From: JBLNBU01 sp050260215
GTDB taxonomy: Bacteria; Pseudomonadota; Alphaproteobacteria; Rhodospirillales; Magnetospirillaceae
Reading direction: 5' to 3'
Assembly: GCA_050260215.1 (NCBI GenBank)
Contig: JBLNBU010000168.1
Location: 1-10,338 of the forward strand
DNA length: 10,338 nt
The notes under the pieces were generated by a model, which saw only the letters and a list, made by a program, of their open reading frames with translations, ran no database searches and had not been told where the DNA came from. Positions within the stretch are counted from its first letter, which is position 1. Each line of letters begins with the position of its first letter. The translations under genes were made by a program, and so were the position numbers. Below, piece after piece: positions 7,316-10,338 of the stretch.

Positions 7316-7335
7316 CCTAGGGCATATACCTTAGG
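7316..7335. promoter_or_regulatory. 20-bp imperfect palindrome, copy 2 (putative shared operator/promoter element)
   Basis: The plus strand reads CCTAGGGCATATACCTTAGG, identical to copy 1 at 4883-4902 except one base. Here 8 of 10 base pairs across the dyad match, so this copy is the more symmetric. It lies 17 bp upstream of ATG 7298 of the HD-GYP gene. The flanks of the two copies do not resemble each other, so conservation stops at the ends of the palindrome, as expected for a protein-binding site. A second ATATAC (7307-7312) lies 17 bp away, between the box and the start codon. Confidence 0.65.
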
Positions 7336-7437
7336 TCGATACCGGAGTCTCGGCGCCTTCGCAATGCAATAATGCCGCCCGGGCACCATACCTTCCGCAT
7401 AACCCTGCTCACGGAACTCCGCGACCAGGCCGGCGGC

Positions 7438-7719
7438 CTAGGATTTGCGCCCGACCTTGCCCGCGCGGCTGCAATAGATTTGCTGGCCCGAACTGCGGCG
7501 GGTGATCGAGGCGATGCCCGGCCGCAGGCACTCGGTGCCGCGGTCGCTGAGCACGGCGGCCAGGTAGTTGCCGTCCTCATCGCGCAGCGACCTGAGCAGG
7601 CCGGTCACCTCGACGCCGTCCGAATACTGGAAGACCAGGACGACGCCTCGGTTGTGATAGTTGTCGAAAAGATGTCCGCAGATCTCGACCGGAAGGTCCG
7701 ACGGGAAGCGAGCCTTCAT
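7438..7719 (-). CDS. Small protein of unknown function (93 aa)
   Basis: I do not recognise this protein. From ATG 7719 it has 93 residues, with no signal peptide or membrane helix. Two cysteines, C58 and C78, lie in the second half. The N-terminal half alternates hydrophobic and polar residues (VEICGHLFDNY, GVVLVFQYSDGVEVTGLLRSL), which suggests a small beta-rich domain. The C-terminus is basic (RAGKVGRKS). ATG 7719 has GAGGG 6 bp upstream; a GTG at 7743 would add eight residues but has no clear ribosome binding site. It lies between the RTX terminator and the HD-GYP unit. 102 bp separate its stop from palindrome copy 2, with no clear terminator, so it could be read through into the HD-GYP gene or be its own unit. 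It being a real gene rests on the ribosome binding site, its placement and non-repetitive composition. Confidence 0.65.
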   Translation of the reverse strand: MKARFPSDLPVEICGHLFDNYHNRGVVLVFQYSDGVEVTGLLRSLRDEDGNYLAAVLSDRGTECLRPGIASITRRSSGQQIYCSRAGKVGRKS

Positions 7720-7725
7720 CCCCCA

Positions 7726-7730
7726 CCCTC
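7726..7730 (-). promoter_or_regulatory. Ribosome binding site for the 93-aa protein
   Basis: Minus-strand GAGGG with a 6-bp spacer to ATG 7719. It favours this start over GTG 7743. Confidence 0.5.
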
Positions 7731-7744
7731 GCAATGCCACCACT

Positions 7745-7782
7745 TCTGGTTTGGCAACTTGAGGTTGCCAAAACTCACCAGA
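7745..7782. repeat. Inverted repeat in the leader of the 93-aa gene
   Basis: A perfect 9-bp inner stem (TTTGGCAAC 7750-7758 with GTTGCCAAA 7764-7772, 5-base loop) is flanked by a second matching pair, TCTGG (7745-7749) and CCAGA (7778-7782), with unpaired bases on one side. No T-tract follows on either strand, so it is not an intrinsic terminator. It lies 25-63 bp upstream of the 93-aa gene, where an operator or an mRNA leader hairpin would be expected. Confidence 0.6.
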
Positions 7783-7828
7783 CCTTCAACAGAGGATGCG
7801 CAGGCGGAAAGGCGGCGTCGACGCCACG

Positions 7829-7863
7829 AAAAAGGCCCCGGAACAAACCCGTTCCGGGGCCTT
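7829..7863 (-). terminator. Rho-independent terminator of the RTX gene
   Basis: A perfect 13-bp GC-rich stem (7832-7844 with 7851-7863) and a 6-base loop, followed on the minus strand by five T (7829-7833, the first two overlapping the stem). It begins 16 bp after the RTX stop codon. On the plus strand there is no T-tract after the stem, so the terminator works in one direction. It separates the RTX gene from the signalling genes. Confidence 0.92.
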
Positions 7864-7879
7864 CGCCGCGTCTTGCCGC

Positions 7880-10338
7880 CTACCACTTGACCTGTTCGAC
7901 GTTCTGGAAGGCGATGGTGTCGTCGTGGCCGTCGGCGTGGTGGATGGTGATGGTGCCGCTCTTGTCCTGGCCCAGCGCGGTGACGTGGCTGGAATCGGCC
8001 GAGGACACCCAGTCGCCATGGCTGTGGGTGATGTCGGCGGCGCCGTCCATGTGGACGGTGACCGAAACGTCGTTGCCCAGGCCGTGCAAGTCGATGGTGT
8101 CGGTCCAGCTCGCCCCCTTGCCGCCGTCGACGGTGTCGTGGCCCGAGCCGAAGTCGAACAGGAAGGTGTCCGAGCCGTCCTGGCCCAGCAGCACGTCGTC
8201 GCCGGTGCCGCCGGTGATGGTGTCGTTGCCGGCTCCGGCATGGATGGTGTCGTTGCCGGTGCCACCGTCCAGCACGTAGTTGCCCGACGCCGACCAGATG
8301 ACGTCGTTGCCCGCCCCACCGGACACGGTGACGTTGCCGTAATCCATGTTGGGCGTGGTCAGGTCGACGATGTCGTTGCCGTCGCCGGCGTTGATGACCT
8401 CGACGTTGCGGAACATCTGGTGGCCGTAGCCGTCGTCGAGCCCGATGTAGTCGTTGCCCGCCGAGCCCTGCAGGGTGTCGATGCCGGCGCCGCCGTCGAT
8501 GGTGTCGTCCAGCTGGTTGTAACCAGCCAGGTTGATGTGGTCGCCGGTGCCGGCATGGCCGGAATTGCCGGTGTCCAGGGCCTGCCAGCTGCTGCTCCAC
8601 TGGCCGTCGTCGCCGTTGCCCATGACGATGACGTCGTTGCCGGTGCCGGCATTGATGACGTCGGCGCCGGCGTCGCCATAGATGGTGTCGGCCCCGCCGC
8701 CGCCATAGATGGTGTCGCTGCCCAGCCCGCCGTGGATGATGTCGTTGCCGTCGCCAGCGCCGGTGCCGGCATAGGCGTCGATGTTGAAGCCGACATGGTC
8801 GGTGGCGGTGGTGCCGTCGACGCCCGTGGCTCCCACGTCGAAGCCGATGTCGTGCAGGCTGCCGTTGTCGGGGATCTTGAGCTGCAGGTTGCTGACGTCA
8901 CTGAGGTGATAGACGCCGTTGGCGTCGGGCACCAGCGGGGTCGAGCCGTTCATCAGCGACACCCCGGCCGGGAGGTTGGACAGGGTATAGCTGACGGTCG
9001 TGCCGTCCGACGCCCCGCCGCTGATGTCCACATGGGCATACAGGTAGCCGTTGGACGAGGTGGCGTTGTCGCCGTACAGCACGTCGTTGCCGCCGCCGCC
9101 GTCGATGACGTCGTTGCCCGAGCCGCCGTACATGGTGTCGGCCGAGTTGTCGTCGAGCGACTTGCCGCCGTAGCTGGCCGTCTTGTGGAAGTGGCCGCCG
9201 CCGCTATAGCCGCCGCCGGTGCCGCCCTCGTGGTAGTGGCCGCCGCTGCTGAAGCCGCCGCCGCTCATGCTGTCGTGGAAATGCCCGCCGACGCTGACGC
9301 CGCTGCCGCTGCGCCCGTCGTGGTAGGTGCCGCCGACGCTGGTGCCGGCCCGGCCGATGCGGCCCGACACGTCGGACAGGTGGTCGTTGCCCGAGCCGCC
9401 GTACAGGATGTCCTTGCCGGCGCCGCCGATCACGGTGTCGTCGCCCGAACCGCCGTACAGCAGGTCGTTCTGCTTGCCGCCGTCGATGTAATCGTCGCCG
9501 GCACCGCCATAGAGGGTGCTCTTCGACCCGGTCCCCAGGATGGTCTCGTCGGCCGAGCCCGCATGCTTGGAATCATAGTCCCAGCTGGTGTCGATGCCGC
9601 CCGCGATGGTGGTCACGTTGCCGTCCACATGGACCTGGATGGTCTGGGTGACGTCGGAATCCTTGACCGTCAGCGAGAAGTCGTCGGTGACCACGTGGCC
9701 GTGTCCGTCGTCGGCACTGACGACGATGTCATACTTGCCGTCGTCGGGCGGGGTGCCGGTGATGACGCCGTTGGCATCCATGCTCATCCACCCCGGCAGG
9801 GCGCTGCCGTCGGCCAAGTGGGCCGAAAACACCAGCTTGTCGCCGTCCATGTCGTTGAAATGGCTGCCGGCGTTGTACGAGAACGCCTTGTCCTCGTTGA
9901 CGGTGACGTCGTCCAGCGGCGTCAGCACCGGGGCATGGTTCACCGCGTCGACGCTGACCGAGAAGCTGGTCGAGGCGCTGGCGCCGGCCTCGTCGGTGGC
10001 GGTGACCTTGATGGCGAAGGTGCCGGCCGAGTCGCCGGTGCCGGTGATCTCGCCGGTGTTGGGATCGATGTGCAGCCAGGCCGGGGCCGCGCTGCCGTCG
10101 GCCAGCGTCATCGAATAGCTGAGCCGGTCGCTGGTGTCGATGTCCTTGAAATGGTCGCCGGCGGTGATGTCCAGGGCATCGCCCTGGTTGATGTGGGCCG
10201 AATCGATGGCGGTGGTCACGACCGGCGCGTCATCGGCGCCGGTCAAGGTCACGTTGACGTCGGCGGTGGTAGTGCCGCCGTGGCCGTCCGACACTTGCAC
10301 GGTGAACTTGTCGACCACCTGGTCGCCCACGCTCATGT
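7880..10338 (-). CDS. Giant RTX/cadherin-domain secreted protein, C-terminal part (5' end outside window)
   Basis: The frame is open to the window edge, so the true start is beyond 10338; the 818 residues counted here begin at an internal Met (10336). Residues below use that count. Two dystroglycan/cadherin-like (He_PIG/CADG) domains lie at about 35-130 and 133-227, each with an AP-V start and a LADGSA-P-W core. A first RTX block follows (about 275-320), then a Gly/His repeat (335-386), two more nonapeptides (403-422), a beta-rich domain (about 428-522), and a long RTX region (about 525-740) with GGxGxDxhx units. The C-terminus (FQNVEQVKW) is typical of RTX type I secretion substrates. No cysteine is seen. 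Known role of such proteins: calcium-folded extracellular adhesins, S-layer or matrix proteins, or occasionally toxins or enzymes. No catalytic domain is visible, so an adhesin or surface matrix protein is most likely. No type I transporter gene is in the window. It ends at its own terminator. Confidence 0.92.
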   Translation of the reverse strand, partial: MSVGDQVVDKFTVQVSDGHGGTTTADVNVTLTGADDAPVVTTAIDSAHINQGDALDITAGDHFKDIDTSDRLSYSMTLADGSAAPAWLHIDPNTGEITGTGDSAGTFAIKVTATDEAGASASTSFSVSVDAVNHAPVLTPLDDVTVNEDKAFSYNAGSHFNDMDGDKLVFSAHLADGSALPGWMSMDANGVITGTPPDDGKYDIVVSADDGHGHVVTDDFSLTVKDSDVTQTIQVHVDGNVTTIAGGIDTSWDYDSKHAGSADETILGTGSKSTLYGGAGDDYIDGGKQNDLLYGGSGDDTVIGGAGKDILYGGSGNDHLSDVSGRIGRAGTSVGGTYHDGRSGSGVSVGGHFHDSMSGGGFSSGGHYHEGGTGGGYSGGGHFHKTASYGGKSLDDNSADTMYGGSGNDVIDGGGGNDVLYGDNATSSNGYLYAHVDISGGASDGTTVSYTLSNLPAGVSLMNGSTPLVPDANGVYHLSDVSNLQLKIPDNGSLHDIGFDVGATGVDGTTATDHVGFNIDAYAGTGAGDGNDIIHGGLGSDTIYGGGGADTIYGDAGADVINAGTGNDVIVMGNGDDGQWSSSWQALDTGNSGHAGTGDHINLAGYNQLDDTIDGGAGIDTLQGSAGNDYIGLDDGYGHQMFRNVEVINAGDGNDIVDLTTPNMDYGNVTVSGGAGNDVIWSASGNYVLDGGTGNDTIHAGAGNDTITGGTGDDVLLGQDGSDTFLFDFGSGHDTVDGGKGASWTDTIDLHGLGNDVSVTVHMDGAADITHSHGDWVSSADSSHVTALGQDKSGTITIHHADGHDDTIAFQNVEQVKW
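8165..8764 (-). repeat. C-terminal RTX nonapeptide region
   Basis: Residues about 525-724 of the RTX protein contain about a dozen GGxGxDxhx units in small runs, such as GGLGSDTIY, GGGGADTIY, GGTGNDTIH, AGAGNDTIT and GGTGDDVLL. The runs are broken by non-repeat spacers (about 575-613 and 632-648). These fold as calcium-binding beta-rolls in known RTX proteins. The DNA repeats are diverged, so this is a protein-level repeat. Confidence 0.9.
9065..9139 (-). repeat. Central RTX nonapeptides
   Basis: Residues about 400-424 hold two RTX units (GGSGNDVID, GGGGNDVLY) ending in YGDN. They resume the beta-roll after the Gly/His insertion and precede a separate beta-rich domain. Confidence 0.85.
9179..9334 (-). 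repeat. 45-bp (15-residue) Gly/His repeats encoding GG[HT][FY]H
   Basis: Residues 335-386 of the RTX protein contain four starts exactly 15 residues apart: GGTYHD at 335, GGHFHD at 350, GGHYHE at 365 and GGHFHK at 380. Three full 45-bp units and one partial are present. Between the HxH motifs the sequence is Gly/Ser-rich. The period differs from the 9-residue RTX unit and there is no GxD calcium motif, so this is a different structural element. Confidence 0.9.
9377..9508 (-). repeat. First RTX nonapeptide block
   Basis: Residues 277-320 of the RTX protein hold five consecutive nonapeptides (GGAGDDYID, GGKQNDLLY, GGSGDDTVI, GGAGKDILY, GGSGNDHLS). The spacing is regular, which predicts a short calcium-loaded beta-roll directly before the Gly/His repeat. 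Confidence 0.9.

Noticed and set aside
7317..7580. An 87-codon minus-strand frame ending in palindrome copy 2
   Set aside because: It mostly overlaps the 93-aa gene in another frame, has Arg/Ser/Ala/Pro-rich composition and no ribosome binding site.
7756..7766. A SoxR/MerR-like operator (AACTTGAGG half) within the inverted repeat
   Set aside because: Only one half-site is present. The dyad of this inverted repeat is centred elsewhere and does not give the CCTCAAGTT-AACTTGAGG symmetry.
7880..10338. RTX protein as a toxin (hemolysin) or protease
   Set aside because: RTX repeats alone do not show function. No pore-forming, protease or lipase motif is visible, and the cadherin-like domains point to an adhesin or matrix protein. 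The missing N-terminal part could change this.

Overview
The window is GC-rich and codes almost entirely on the minus strand. The protein families, their density of signalling domains and the codon bias suggest a free-living alphaproteobacterium of the Rhodospirillales type; Magnetospirillum or a close relative is my best guess, but this is inference from style and not a database match. I see no tRNA, rRNA, transposase, phage gene, CRISPR array or origin.

Reading the minus strand in the direction of transcription (high to low coordinates) there are four blocks. (1) 10338-7880: the C-terminal 800+ residues of a very large secreted RTX protein with cadherin-like domains, RTX calcium-binding nonapeptides and a type I secretion type C-terminus. 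It is cut by the window edge and closed by a strong intrinsic terminator at 7829-7863. (2) 7719-7438: a small gene for a 93-residue protein I do not recognise, with a long inverted repeat in its leader. (3) 7298-4951: a two-gene unit, a receiver-HD-GYP protein (predicted c-di-GMP phosphodiesterase) followed 17 bp later by a receiver-SpoIIE/PP2C phosphatase. (4) 4839-39: a four-gene unit: STAS-domain anti-sigma-factor antagonist, a chemoreceptor with a periplasmic CXXCH heme-c motif, a dCACHE-GAF histidine kinase, and a single-domain Rcp1-like response regulator overlapping the kinase by 4 bp.

Blocks 3 and 4 look like one signalling system. Each is preceded by a nearly identical 20-bp imperfect palindrome (19/20 identical: 4883-4902 and 7316-7335) that I find nowhere else in the window. 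A reasonable model is that one DNA-binding regulator co-controls both units. In that model the SpoIIE phosphatase dephosphorylates the STAS protein (partner switching), the HD-GYP protein lowers c-di-GMP, and the heme chemoreceptor and the kinase/regulator pair feed redox or small-molecule signals into motility or surface behaviour. The RsbW-type anti-sigma kinase such a switch needs is not in the window, nor is any chemotaxis core gene (cheA, cheW).

The observations most worth a second look are the shared palindrome, the heme-c chemoreceptor inside a partner-switch operon, and a perfectly periodic 15-residue Gly/His repeat carrying His-X-His motifs inserted between RTX blocks of the giant secreted protein.
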